A DNA stretch of 64,000 nucleotides from Candidatus Heimdallarchaeota archaeon (GCA_019056785.1 DXJV01000085.1:16476-80475), one strand, 5' to 3'. Shown: positions 37,362 through 46,797, counted from the first letter of the stretch. The notes: a model not told the origin generated them from the letters alone. Translations and numbers: made by a program.

Positions 37362-37874
37362 ATGAGTGAAGAGAAAAAGCCTTCAAGCGATTTTTCGGCT
37401 GTCTGGATGGATGATTTCAAGACTATTATTCGAGACGCGGTAGATTTTGATAAGCAAGTGCAAGTCAATGGATTTGATTTAACGGTGAAGGAAGTCTTTC
37501 TCCTAAAAGGGGAAGGAGTGATAGATTTCGACAACAGCAAGCGTATTCTTCCTGAATATGAACCCGTTCCACTAATTGATAATGATTATTGGTCGCTTCC
37601 AGCGGGTTCATATGTTATTCGATATAATGAAATTGTCTCTGTTCCGTTAGATGCTTTGGGTATCATCCAACCACGAAGCACGCTTCTCCGTATGGGGGGG
37701 ACCATTGTCGGTGCTTGGTGGGATGCTGGATACTCCGGCAGAGGACAAGGATTAATGATTCTCACTCGTCCTGTGAAAATTTATAAGAACGCTCGAGTTG
37801 CACAAATCGTTTTCTTGCGAACGAAAAAAGTCACTAAAGGTTATCAAGGTACTTATCAAAATGAAGCAAAATAG
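37362..37874 (+). CDS. dut: dUTP diphosphatase (dUTPase/dCTP deaminase fold, archaeal type)
   Basis: A 170-residue trimeric dUTPase-like protein. It shows LPAGSYVIRYNEIVSVP, the motif PRSTLLRMG, DAGYSGRGQG and a C-terminal RVAQIVFLRTKK, followed by a glycine/glutamine-containing tail GYQGTYQNE that would close the active site. It hydrolyses dUTP to dUMP. A dCMP deaminase gene at 53.9 kb supplies the other branch to dUMP. The dCTP deaminase function is less likely from the motifs. Confidence 0.85.
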   Translation: MSEEKKPSSDFSAVWMDDFKTIIRDAVDFDKQVQVNGFDLTVKEVFLLKGEGVIDFDNSKRILPEYEPVPLIDNDYWSLPAGSYVIRYNEIVSVPLDALGIIQPRSTLLRMGGTIVGAWWDAGYSGRGQGLMILTRPVKIYKNARVAQIVFLRTKKVTKGYQGTYQNEAK

Positions 37875-37960
37875 TTCTTTTTCATCGAGGATATTTTCTT
37901 AGCTTCAAAAGTAAAAAAAATTGAAAAGTCATTCATCGAGGGCAAGATTTTTCTTCTTTC

Positions 37961-38362
37961 TCAAAAAAAAATGCGAAAAAGCTCCTCAATCTCGTCCAAA
38001 TATCTTTTAGCTGATTGTGTTGCTAATCCTGCTCTCCGGGCTTTTTGTCCCTTAAACTTTAAGGCCATCGTGAAATGATCGGACCGGCAGATCAATAAAC
38101 TTCCTTGCTCCGTGCGAATATTCATATGTCGAAAATTATCTTGTGAGTCAATACTTTGGAGGGCTAAAAGAGAGCTAATGCTTCTGATGGTATCAATTAA
38201 CATTGCAGCTGTTCCTTCAACATTTATGGATCCTTTATGTTCATGGACACTACAACATGGCAAGCCTTCTTCTGTAGTAAGAACAATATCAGATGCGCCT
38301 GCTTTTTCCATCAGCTCTTGGAGCAGTTTTTCTGCTGTAACATTTATTGACTCATTGTTCAT
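37961..38362 (-). CDS. Roadblock/LC7 domain protein
   Basis: A 133-residue protein that is one roadblock/LC7 domain: an N-terminal helix (KLLQELMEKAGASDIVLTTEEGLP), a paired strand region with the CCSVHEHK variation, the central helix ATSMLID-type stretch (GTAAMLIDTIRSISS) and closing strands SLLICRSDHFTMALKF. Roadblock proteins act as dimeric scaffolds or regulators of small GTPases such as MglA, Rag or Arf relatives. The gene lies downstream of the pseudo-GTPase operon on the same strand with a gap of about 150 bases. It may be functionally linked. Confidence 0.85.
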   Translation of the reverse strand: MNNESINVTAEKLLQELMEKAGASDIVLTTEEGLPCCSVHEHKGSINVEGTAAMLIDTIRSISSLLALQSIDSQDNFRHMNIRTEQGSLLICRSDHFTMALKFKGQKARRAGLATQSAKRYLDEIEELFRIFF

Positions 38363-38513
38363 TACTATACCTTCTCATCAATAACCTCAAATTTCTGCAT
38401 AGTCCACTGGTTAAAATTTTTTAAGTTTGTTTATCAATAATGAAGAAAGTCACTCTCCTATAAAGATTTAGTGTTATGAGCAGTTGTCTATTCTCAAGAA
38501 TTCATACAATGGC

Positions 38514-39269
38514 TCAGAATAATACTGGATAGGCAAGTTCGTGGAGTACCTCATATTTTTTCGGATCAAAGTCACTCTCGTCAAGCAACTCATTCAAAAA
38601 GCTAAACTCATATTCGTTAAGTCCCACAGGGAAGATTTTATGGTCAATGTCTTCTTTTGGCACTTCGAAAAAGCGTATTAATAATGGCCCAAGATAACCA
38701 GTTTCAACATAAATTTGTACAATCCAATGGAAATACTTCATAAGCTCTTTAATGGTTGTATGCTCAATTGCATCTGCAATGATATGGTACGAGCTCATCA
38801 AAGCTGCCCGGCGGGTGAGGTAATCTTTTGTGTTTCCAGCTTCGATAAGGTCTGGCAGCAGGTCAAGGTTTGCGTAAGAACTTAAAGCCATGATGACAGC
38901 ATATTGTAAATCTTCTTTGCTTTCGCGCAGAATTTTGAGAAGGATCGGAAGTGAATCTTGATGGCCAATACGCCCAAGCGTTTCTATCAGCGCTAATTTT
39001 TTCGCAAGAGAGGCTATTAATACCTCTGTGTGAATTCTTTGGATAAGTTCTTCTTGCGGTTTTCGCTCGTAGATTTTTGCTAGTGCCATCGAGCAGGCGT
39101 TTCTAACATTCCAAGAGCGGTCTTCAAGTCCCGCAAATAACACCTCGAGGGATTCTTTCCCACCGACTTCGAGAAGTTTTAACGCGCCACGAACACGGTC
39201 TATTTCTTTTTCAGACCCAAGACGCTTTTTCGCTTTGGAGCGTTGGAATGCTTTTTTAATAAATGCCAT
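38514..39269 (-). CDS. HEAT-repeat protein
   Basis: A 251-residue helical-repeat protein. HEAT-like repeats are seen at ALKLLEVGGKESLEVLFAGL, EDRSWNVRNACSMALAKI and GRIGHQDSLPILLKIL, continuing to about residue 170; the C-terminal 80 residues are not repeats. These folds bind other proteins or nucleic acids. It is the last gene of the minus-strand operon and lies 2 bases after the zincin-like protein gene. Confidence 0.78.
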   Translation of the reverse strand: MAFIKKAFQRSKAKKRLGSEKEIDRVRGALKLLEVGGKESLEVLFAGLEDRSWNVRNACSMALAKIYERKPQEELIQRIHTEVLIASLAKKLALIETLGRIGHQDSLPILLKILRESKEDLQYAVIMALSSYANLDLLPDLIEAGNTKDYLTRRAALMSSYHIIADAIEHTTIKELMKYFHWIVQIYVETGYLGPLLIRFFEVPKEDIDHKIFPVGLNEYEFSFLNELLDESDFDPKKYEVLHELAYPVLF

Positions 39270-39271
39270 CT

Positions 39272-40876
39272 TTATTTGCCTCCATCCTCTTTTTGGCTGA
39301 CAATCTCCTCGATGAGAAGGCGTACCGCTGTTAATTTTGAATGGCTCATCTTCTTCAGATGAGAGTAATCAATATTTTTCTTCGAGCTTGAAACGCCATA
39401 AATTGCCTCTGATTTTCGCCCTGTATCTTCTTCGTCTCCTTTTTGTTCAGCTTTTTGTGCTGTAATGAAGTCGAAGAGCTCTTTTGATATATCAATTGCT
39501 CTGGTATAAATTGGTATGTCCCATGGAGAAATGGGATTATCCTCTAGATATCCCACAGAAAGTAATGTCCCGACAATCATTCTATCCATTTTTTTGAACA
39601 TAATCACATCAGGAAAGCCGGGTGTAGGCATTACAAAGTCCTGTCGGTAAAGCAGGCTATGATTATGGAGGATAAGTAATTGTTCAAGGCTGATAGATTC
39701 ATCGTCTATTTCGAAAACATAGACTGGTTTAGAGTTGACTTTTACATACCCATAAAATTGGAATGCCTTGCTATTTTCCAGCCATTGACCAACACTTCGG
39801 CATTGGTTTTTATTCAAGAATTTAATATAATCATCGAGTTGATCCCATTCATGTTCATAGATGTTCCAAGTTTTCCGCCAATAGCCACTTGTATCTGCAT
39901 GCCAATAGACATTTGTTGCTTGACTTGCTTCCCGAAGCTCTTTCAGGAGTCGTCGTACTTGGGCGCCGCCACCTGCTTTATTAATCAAGTCTAAATCGTT
40001 TGTTAATTGTAAGGTTTGCTTGATGATTTCTTGAGGTTGGTCTTTAATTTCTTCAAAGGCTTCTTCTAACATCCGGTAGGAAAGTTTGTTGATTGGAGGG
40101 CCATAAATTGGCTTGAGAAAGCGAGGAACTGTACTGAAAGGATATTCGCCTTTCTCGAGTATTTTTTCACCGATTTTCATATGGATGTAATTTGCAAATG
40201 CTTCTCTCAGGAAACCAGTGAGATGTTTCTTCTTTACAAGTTCAGCCCGTTTATTGAGAATGGAAATCACTTCTAGTAGGAAGTTTTGAAAGAGCGAGAC
40301 CTTTCGGGAGCTTTCAGGAGGGACGTAGAATTCTTGCACACCAAAAGAGGAGAGCAAACGAATAACCGCCACCATGTCTTGGAAATAGGGCAAGCCCCAG
40401 GTGGCATTTTTGGTTTCTTTTAAACCATATACGTTATTTACAATTAACTCTTTGATGATCATATCTATTCTATAGATTTCAGAAAGAATCTCACTGTCGT
40501 TAGAGGCACTTTTCTCTGCAAAATAGGCGTGAGCAAAAGCATGGATGAACATCATTCGTAATGTGAAATCTCTGTCTGGACTCTCTTTGAACTCAAAAGG
40601 CAAGCTAAGATAAATCATTGTTGGCTTACTTGGAAAGACAGATATGCATTCATCGGGGAGGAAGTTTCTATTGCGGGATTTCCGTAAATTGTCAATCATT
40701 TCTTGGGAGAGTACGGCAAACGGACTGCCACCTAATTCGATTACTTGGTAAAGGCTCGCATGAAGGTCGGGGTCAATGAAGAGAAGGACCTTATAGTCCT
40801 CCGGTGTTTCGCCGACAAATTCTTGGAAGTCTTTTCGTGCTTGTTTATAAATTTCAACCACTCGCGGATTGTCCAA
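39272..40876 (-). CDS. Unknown protein with degenerate zincin-like HAFAH motif
   Basis: A 534-residue protein. The N terminus has a metalloprotease-like stretch with FIHAFAHAYFAEK, that is His112-x3-His116 where a zinc protease would have HExxH. The catalytic Glu is replaced by Ala, so proteolysis is unlikely unless another residue serves. The middle and C-terminal parts (about 300-534) are unassigned and include a REASQATNVYWHADT region. It overlaps the VWA gene by 23 bases and precedes the HEAT gene by 2, so it belongs to the MoxR/VWA operon. Confidence 0.7.
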   Translation of the reverse strand: MDNPRVVEIYKQARKDFQEFVGETPEDYKVLLFIDPDLHASLYQVIELGGSPFAVLSQEMIDNLRKSRNRNFLPDECISVFPSKPTMIYLSLPFEFKESPDRDFTLRMMFIHAFAHAYFAEKSASNDSEILSEIYRIDMIIKELIVNNVYGLKETKNATWGLPYFQDMVAVIRLLSSFGVQEFYVPPESSRKVSLFQNFLLEVISILNKRAELVKKKHLTGFLREAFANYIHMKIGEKILEKGEYPFSTVPRFLKPIYGPPINKLSYRMLEEAFEEIKDQPQEIIKQTLQLTNDLDLINKAGGGAQVRRLLKELREASQATNVYWHADTSGYWRKTWNIYEHEWDQLDDYIKFLNKNQCRSVGQWLENSKAFQFYGYVKVNSKPVYVFEIDDESISLEQLLILHNHSLLYRQDFVMPTPGFPDVIMFKKMDRMIVGTLLSVGYLEDNPISPWDIPIYTRAIDISKELFDFITAQKAEQKGDEEDTGRKSEAIYGVSSSKKNIDYSHLKKMSHSKLTAVRLLIEEIVSQKEDGGK

Positions 40877-42254
40877 GTCTCATACTCTCCGTTACAATTG
40901 TTTTTGCCAAAACATCCATCCTTGATGGATCAATAACAATAGGATAGGTTATTCCTCGCAAGGCTCTTCTTGTATCGCGATACAGGTCAGTAAGTTTTAG
41001 CCGTTCAGAGCCAATGATGAAATAAGAGACCTTCCATGTTCGGCTCTGGTCGCGTATGGCGTCCCGGAGTAAGCTATTAATTTCAAAGTAGCAATTTCGT
41101 GTTACCGGGTCAATCCCCCCTGAGCGTTCTTCTTCGAAGTAATTTATAAGACTCTGGGAGGGGGTAGGTTCATAGCCTGGGATAAGCTCATTCGGTCTGC
41201 CATCAGTAACAATAATTAAATGAACGTCTCGATTTTGGGTGTTTTTCTTGACTTTCGCGTGTTCTATTGCTGTTTTAATAGATGCACTCATTGGAGTTCG
41301 TCCTTTTGCTGTTGCTGTTAGCAGGAAACGTTCTAGCTGGTCCTCAGAAGTGATAATTTGCCTTGTTTTCGATATTGGTACAACAGCCGTTCGAAAGGCT
41401 CGCTGATTTGTCCTGCGAGTCCGTCCTTGTCGTTTGAAATAATAAAAGATCGCCAGTGAAGTTAGAAGCGCACCTTCCAGACGTGAAAAATGAGTCCCTT
41501 GAACAACATTCCTCATAGATTGCGAAGTGTCAACGATAAGATAGATTTGCGCATTTCGGTCCTTTTTCATGACAACAATATCATCAATATCGATAGACTT
41601 TGGGGGAATCGTCTGTGAGGTGAAAATAGAGTGTTCAAAGGTTTTTTTCTTGTGAATTTTTCCTCGAGGGCGTACAATTGTGTCATTGACCGGTCGTGCT
41701 GGAAGTTGTCGCGCTAACCAATTGCCAAGCTGGTTGCCGAGAAAGTCCATCACTTCTTCCCGTTTAATGCGCATTTTATGTCCAAATCTATCGGTGATTT
41801 CAATATCAGTCAATTCCTCAAGTGTGCGAAGTGACTCTGTGAGTTGTTTTTTGTATTCTGCTGTTCCTTCGAAGCCTTTCAAATGTCGCTGGATGAATTG
41901 TTCGATTTCCTCTCGTGTCTGCAATTCGCCCATGTTCACTTTTAATAAAGCATCCGGTAGTGCATTGTTGCCAATATACTCAAGTATTTCCAACTCGCGA
42001 ATCAAGTCTTCTTCCTCGAGTGGCTCCATTGGAGTGACCAGAAGCCTGTGTTGTATGTTTTTTACAGCAACGGCATTTTCAAGAGCCATACCTAAAACCA
42101 AAGCCTCACGTGAGCTCTGTCCTTTCCGGGGATCACGCCATTTCTGAAGGACACTTGCAGCATCGGCAAAGTCGAACACAAAATCAGGGTCACGCCACAC
42201 CATCAAAGGGTCTGTGAATCGCTCTCGACTGATTACGTGTATTCTGTGAGGCAT
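40854..42254 (-). CDS. VWA domain protein (MoxR partner)
   Basis: A 466-residue protein. The N-terminal 200 residues are helical and resemble the region before the VWA domain in CoxE-type proteins. The C-terminal von Willebrand A domain has the metal-ion site DTSQS, the later Thr in KGRTPMSA and the Asp in VTDGRPNE. VWA partners of MoxR ATPases bind the ATPase and hand it substrates for chaperone-like metal-centre or complex assembly. It lies 51 bases after the ATPase gene in the same operon. Confidence 0.85.
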   Translation of the reverse strand: MPHRIHVISRERFTDPLMVWRDPDFVFDFADAASVLQKWRDPRKGQSSREALVLGMALENAVAVKNIQHRLLVTPMEPLEEEDLIRELEILEYIGNNALPDALLKVNMGELQTREEIEQFIQRHLKGFEGTAEYKKQLTESLRTLEELTDIEITDRFGHKMRIKREEVMDFLGNQLGNWLARQLPARPVNDTIVRPRGKIHKKKTFEHSIFTSQTIPPKSIDIDDIVVMKKDRNAQIYLIVDTSQSMRNVVQGTHFSRLEGALLTSLAIFYYFKRQGRTRRTNQRAFRTAVVPISKTRQIITSEDQLERFLLTATAKGRTPMSASIKTAIEHAKVKKNTQNRDVHLIIVTDGRPNELIPGYEPTPSQSLINYFEEERSGGIDPVTRNCYFEINSLLRDAIRDQSRTWKVSYFIIGSERLKLTDLYRDTRRALRGITYPIVIDPSRMDVLAKTIVTESMRLGQSASG

Positions 42255-42305
42255 TTTATTTGCTCTCCAATTTTCTTAAAGTGTTCTTTAATCATTCTTT
42301 CGTTT

Positions 42306-43868
42306 TTAGATATGGTCTACAAGTAGCAATTGTTCATAGCTTGGTTTTAATTGTGAAATGACCGCTTCTTGTATTTTCTTTGGCTGCTTTTCTAAGCCTT
42401 CATAAGCAATTATGATTTTACTTAGTTCCTCATCTGTCAATGCTTTCATTTTATCAATATCTTCAGAAATTGATTGCACCGTTGTCAGTTCCTCGTCAGT
42501 TTTAATAGTTCGTCGAAGCATGGTCTTTACTTCTTGCATAGCATCATTGATGAGGTTTCTTGGAATATCGAAGAGCTCGACAATGCGTTTTGCGTCATCT
42601 AATGTGAGCATTGCAACACTGTTTTGTTTATAAAACTCATCCTTTCGGAGAACGGTCTCACCAATGAGCGAATAAAGAGTACGTAAGTCAACATGAGGAG
42701 TCTTTTCGGGGTCATGAATTTCAATTAAAGATTTAAAGAACATATCTCGAGTAACTTTCTTACGAGCATAAGCTTCAGTTTCGCCGGATTTTAGTGCATT
42801 AGGAATTGAGAGGTCAGCCATCAAACCGATGAATTGAATTGCTAGTTTGCTGACACCTTTCTTACCAAATTGTTTTGTCTTCTCGAGAAGTGATACTAGG
42901 GCAGGATTTGCTGTCATATCATTTAAGCAGAGTGTTAAATGCTCTTTAAACATGTCTTCAACGATCTTGATACGTTCGAGTTTTGTTCTTGCTGGCCACA
43001 GAACTTCAGGAATACGATTGATAATTGGTTGTGCTTCTTCACCAAAAACACTAAGTGGAGCATTTGAAGTAAAGATCATTGCACCGTCTACGAAAACGGG
43101 TCGACCTTGAATACTATATTTGATACCGCTTGGGTCCTCGAGGAAACCCATTAAGGCTTCCAAGAAATTCAATGGTAAACGCTGGATTTCGTTCACAACA
43201 ACAAACCCTTGGGAGAGAACACCAACTTTATGTGCCATCGGAGAAAATGTTGTTGAAGTTTTGCCACCGAACAATTGCTCAAGGTTTTCCACCCCTGCGA
43301 GGAGCATGTATAGCCCTTCTGGGTCATTTCGAGGGTCAATTTGAGCAACATTTACAACAGTCTTGTCAGCTTTTACAGCGTTTAAAGCTTTTATGACTTG
43401 CTCTGTCTCGAGAGCTAAGATATCATTACTTCTGTCGAGATTAATATCTTGATTTGTCACTTTCTTAATCGACTCAGCGATATTTTGCTTACAGAAAGGA
43501 CAAAGATTCTTCAAGACTTCTGCAGAAGCAGCAGGATCCTTAGCATAATTTTCTGCAATATGAATAAGATACCCGGCATCTTCATTAAAGGGGCAACCAG
43601 CTATATGGTATTTCCGCTCATTAATAGCGTTTGTGAGATGCTTAAGGATTGTTCGAGCAAAAAGAGTCTTGGCTTCTCCAGTAGGACCAATTAATAAGAC
43701 CTTTCCAGAGACAGCAATCTTGTCCATCACAATTCCTTTCGAATGGACGTTTCCGCGAACAGCAGGATCTTCATTGATTTGTTTTCGCAATTCAGGCTCA
43801 TTTAATAATCTTCGAACAGAACATCCTTTATATCCTTTCTTCGCAAGGGACGCTATTGTCATCGTCAT
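42306..43868 (-). CDS. MoxR-like AAA+ ATPase
   Basis: A 520-residue AAA+ protein of the MoxR / magnesium-chelatase I type. Walker A is GPTGEAKTLF (residues 61-70). A Cys-containing insert (AGCPFNEDAGYL and LCPFCKQN) may bind metal. Walker B reads VVVNEIQRLP, with Asn where Asp is usual but Glu retained. A sensor 1-like TSNAPLSVFG and an Arg-rich end to the ATPase module follow. The C-terminal helical part is typical of MoxR. It is paired with a VWA protein. A pseudo-GTPase gene lies 38 bases upstream on the same strand, which is unusual for MoxR loci. Confidence 0.87.
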   Translation of the reverse strand: MTMTIASLAKKGYKGCSVRRLLNEPELRKQINEDPAVRGNVHSKGIVMDKIAVSGKVLLIGPTGEAKTLFARTILKHLTNAINERKYHIAGCPFNEDAGYLIHIAENYAKDPAASAEVLKNLCPFCKQNIAESIKKVTNQDINLDRSNDILALETEQVIKALNAVKADKTVVNVAQIDPRNDPEGLYMLLAGVENLEQLFGGKTSTTFSPMAHKVGVLSQGFVVVNEIQRLPLNFLEALMGFLEDPSGIKYSIQGRPVFVDGAMIFTSNAPLSVFGEEAQPIINRIPEVLWPARTKLERIKIVEDMFKEHLTLCLNDMTANPALVSLLEKTKQFGKKGVSKLAIQFIGLMADLSIPNALKSGETEAYARKKVTRDMFFKSLIEIHDPEKTPHVDLRTLYSLIGETVLRKDEFYKQNSVAMLTLDDAKRIVELFDIPRNLINDAMQEVKTMLRRTIKTDEELTTVQSISEDIDKMKALTDEELSKIIIAYEGLEKQPKKIQEAVISQLKPSYEQLLLVDHI

Positions 43869-43906
43869 TTTTTTTTCACACTCACTTTTTAAACTTCAAT
43901 TTTTTT

Positions 43907-44455
43907 TCAATGCTTTTTTTCACTCTTTCTGGAAGAGGACTTCTTTTTAAGTACTTTGGGTTTAATCCCAAGAGTTTCAATGTACATATCCAGCCATTCC
44001 AAACAGGCCAGTATGTCTTCTTTTTTATTTTCATGAATTTCTAAAACATTCCAGAGTCGATCTGTCAGACGAATGAGAGAAAAGGCTTCGATAATCTCTG
44101 ATTTTGTTAGAGCAATGGCTTTTTCAGCATTGTAACTCGCAATGAGGATGGGTATGTTTGCGGTTCGAGTGTCCCAAACGAATGTCTCCCAGAGGAATTC
44201 CTTAATCTTTGAAAGTTCGTCCATCTTTGTCGCGTTTACGATAAATATTGCACCATCGGTTTTTTTCAACACCGAGTCTGGTATCGTTCTATCAAAATCC
44301 GGTTCCTCAATAGAAAAGGTGTAATGCGGAATGTTCTCTTTTGGATTCTTCACTTCTTCTTTGATGATGTTGATAATGTAGTCTCGAGTGTCATTCTTTT
44401 CACCAAGTAAGAGAATATGTTTGGGTGGTTTTTGTCGTTTGAACATTGTTTTCAC
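43907..44455 (-). CDS. Degenerate Arf/Ras-like small GTPase (pseudo-GTPase)
   Basis: A 182-residue protein with the small-GTPase strand-helix order but lacking its nucleotide motifs. The P-loop position reads LLLGEKNDTRDY, without GKS/T. No DxxG is seen. The NKxD position reads ASYNAEKA. Later parts DGAIFIVNATKMDEL, EIIEAFSLIRLTDRLWNVL and LACLEWLDMYI line up with Arf-family helices, ending in a basic tail. It probably does not bind GTP normally and may be a scaffold or regulator. It appears to be the first gene of the operon with MoxR, VWA, zincin-like and HEAT proteins. Confidence 0.72.
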   Translation of the reverse strand: MKTMFKRQKPPKHILLLGEKNDTRDYIINIIKEEVKNPKENIPHYTFSIEEPDFDRTIPDSVLKKTDGAIFIVNATKMDELSKIKEFLWETFVWDTRTANIPILIASYNAEKAIALTKSEIIEAFSLIRLTDRLWNVLEIHENKKEDILACLEWLDMYIETLGIKPKVLKKKSSSRKSEKKH

Positions 44456-44706
44456 CGCAAGAGGAATGTTGTATTCAAGGCATCCTGAGTTTAATGAATC
44501 CTTCTTCCATTAAAGCTTTAGAGCGTTTTTTTTGGTGGCAGTTTTTGTTATTAAATTATTTTGTTATTCTTTTTATTCTTACAATGCCACCAATTTTACT
44601 GATTGTAGGAATTCATGTTTAAAAAGCTGTTGTTAGAAAAATTAAAAAAAGGTTCAAAAAGTTATTCAATAATAACCTCCACTATTTTTGCTGAAGGTGT
44701 AATTCA

Positions 44707-45399
44707 TTGGGTGAAAAAGAACTAACGAAACAACCAGCAGAAGAACAAGAAATTCTTACGCCCGAAACAGAAGAAGAAAGAGAAGAGGAAAAGGGAGTAT
44801 CAACAAGTGAAGAAGAGCAATCTTTCCGGACAGATTTTAGCCTGCCAATCAAAATCAAGCGGATAAAAATTCTCATTGCAATTGTTATTAACCTCATTCT
44901 GGGAGGAGTCACAACAAGTATGGGCATTTATTTCTTTGTAAAACCTCAAGTAAACAATTCAACATATAATGTCATCTTTGCGATTTTTATGGTACTTTTT
45001 GGTGGCATTATCTTTCTCCAATTTCCCTTTGTTATGGCCCGTACTATCAACTCGCAACTGATCCTTTCTGGTGAAGAAATCAAATTGCGGAATGCCTTTA
45101 GCTGGAAAAAGGTCCTATGGAGAGAGGTAGAAGAGATTCTTGCCCGTGAAAAACTTTCAAAAGATCTGGCTGAAAGCGAGTTACTTGCCGTGGACTTGAT
45201 ACGCTTCCGTACAGTAACAACAAGCATTCATTTCCTCGTAGAAAATTACCCTGCTGCAGATGCAGATGAAATGCTTCTTGCAATCGCCAGAACCTTCGAG
45301 CGTGTTTTAGAAGGTACGGATTTTGAAGTAGAAGAGCGTACAGAACGACCTTCTTTACAAACACGATTGCGCTATTTTGTTAAGGTAGCTAAAAAGTAA
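44707..45399 (+). CDS. Two-span membrane protein with PH-like domain
   Basis: A 230-residue protein. An acidic N-terminal tail (about 55 residues) is followed by two membrane spans (ILIAIVINLILGGVTTSMGIYF and VIFAIFMVLFGGIIFLQF), then a beta-rich cytoplasmic domain: LILSGEEIKLRNAFSWKKVLWREVEEI. This is the form of bacterial PH-like (bPH) or DUF304 domains. It lies between the actin-like gene and the pseudo-GTPase operon, divergent from the latter. The start is TTG. Function unknown. Confidence 0.65.
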   Translation: MGEKELTKQPAEEQEILTPETEEEREEEKGVSTSEEEQSFRTDFSLPIKIKRIKILIAIVINLILGGVTTSMGIYFFVKPQVNNSTYNVIFAIFMVLFGGIIFLQFPFVMARTINSQLILSGEEIKLRNAFSWKKVLWREVEEILAREKLSKDLAESELLAVDLIRFRTVTTSIHFLVENYPAADADEMLLAIARTFERVLEGTDFEVEERTERPSLQTRLRYFVKVAKK

Positions 45400-45463
45400 A
45401 AAAAGAGCGAAGCAAGTCTCACTCGAGTTGCTTCTGCTTTTCAACCCCTCTTTCTTTTCCGAT

Positions 45464-46525
45464 TTATTTCTTAGTTTCAGCTTTCATTCGTGATTGTGCT
45501 ATGAGTTCAAAACCCATGGCGTTGCACATTACGGGATTATCTGGAATAACAACTTCATCCGGTGACTTAACAATATTGGATTCCCACATCTTTTGTTTCA
45601 GCACTTCACCGAAAACATGAGCACCACCACCGGTAAGTATCACGCGTTCAATCCAAGCATCAGGTGGTAGGGTTCCCAATAATCTCGAGGTTTCATCGAT
45701 GATTATTTCTGAAATGTTTTCGATGTAATAATTCTTCACTTCAGAGACATCGAATTGTTGGCCACTTACCATGACCGCTGAAAGATTCTTCTCGATGGTC
45801 TTCATTAAATCAAAGGGCCGGATGATCTTTCCTGTTTGTTCTTGCAAAGTTCGAGCCATCCGTGTTGTGAGGGTGTCAACAGCTTCTTCTAAGCTCCCAC
45901 TTGCGGTTCGCATCAATCTTCCTTGATATACTGTAAGAATGTCTGTGGAGCCATGACCAATGTCTACAATAATCGCATCAACAGCACGATTTTCACCAGA
46001 TGTTTTCAAAATTTGATAATAAGAGCCATAGGGTTCTGGTAAGACAAGGCATTTCTCAACCACAACATTATAATTGAGCGTTTCTCCAGTGGCATCGTTG
46101 CGTACTTTAATGTTCATCTCTTCGGAGAGTCCTTTGGAGAGCGTGGACATTTCTTCTTGTGAAGTTGCCACAGGCACACCTGTCGCAATAAGAATATGTT
46201 CGCCATCATTTTTAATGAAAAGAGAAAGCGCTGCTTTAATGGCTATCACAGCATCTTTAATGCTTTTCATTTTTCCTTCCGAAGCTAAGGGACGTTTAAT
46301 TTCACTTTGTAAGCGTGCTAATTCACCCACGAAGAAGTTTTGACCTCCTTCCTCCAGTACCAGGTTGTTTTCCAATGACTTGTCAAGAGTCATGCCAGTC
46401 CAACCAGGATTCGGATCACCAATGATTGAGGGAATTCGTATCAATTTCTTTCCGGTGTCCGAAGACATTTTAATAGTACTAGTTCCCAAGTCAATTCCGA
46501 CAGTTCGTAATACTTTTTTTGACAC
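45464..46525 (-). CDS. ParM/Alp-type actin-like ATPase
   Basis: A 353-residue actin-fold protein of the ParM/archaeal Ta0583-like group. Phosphate-1 loop is GIDLGTSTIKMS, phosphate-2 loop is IIVDIGHGSTDILTV and the adenosine loop is VILTGGGAHVFGE. Length suits ParM-type filaments (about 320-350), shorter than lokiactins. It could form cytoskeletal or segregation filaments. No ParR-type partner is visible. The neighbouring membrane protein and pseudo-GTPase genes hint at a membrane-linked role, but this is inference. Confidence 0.87.
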   Translation of the reverse strand: MSKKVLRTVGIDLGTSTIKMSSDTGKKLIRIPSIIGDPNPGWTGMTLDKSLENNLVLEEGGQNFFVGELARLQSEIKRPLASEGKMKSIKDAVIAIKAALSLFIKNDGEHILIATGVPVATSQEEMSTLSKGLSEEMNIKVRNDATGETLNYNVVVEKCLVLPEPYGSYYQILKTSGENRAVDAIIVDIGHGSTDILTVYQGRLMRTASGSLEEAVDTLTTRMARTLQEQTGKIIRPFDLMKTIEKNLSAVMVSGQQFDVSEVKNYYIENISEIIIDETSRLLGTLPPDAWIERVILTGGGAHVFGEVLKQKMWESNIVKSPDEVVIPDNPVMCNAMGFELIAQSRMKAETKK

Positions 46526-46797
46526 TTTCTGAACCTTCTATTGTTCTAAAATTGTTTAACATCTAGCAAATAAAAACTTCTCGCTTTTAGCATATCAATT
46601 TTATCAGCTAGAAGCAAGTTCTTTGTATTATTATGCTTTTTGCCTTGAATTTTATTAGAAAATCTTTCCTATTTAAAATAATTGTTCTGTGTTTAAATGT
46701 TCTGCCAAGAGTTTCAGCAAAAATTCATTCTTTTTCTTCTTTTTTTTCAATTTGCCTTCAAAGAAATTTTATTTAAAGAAGGAGTGAATTATAACGT

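Noticed and set aside
41680-42147. 155-aa plus ORF opposite the VWA gene
   Set aside because: Ser/Arg-rich shadow ORF with no family match; the VWA frame is well supported.
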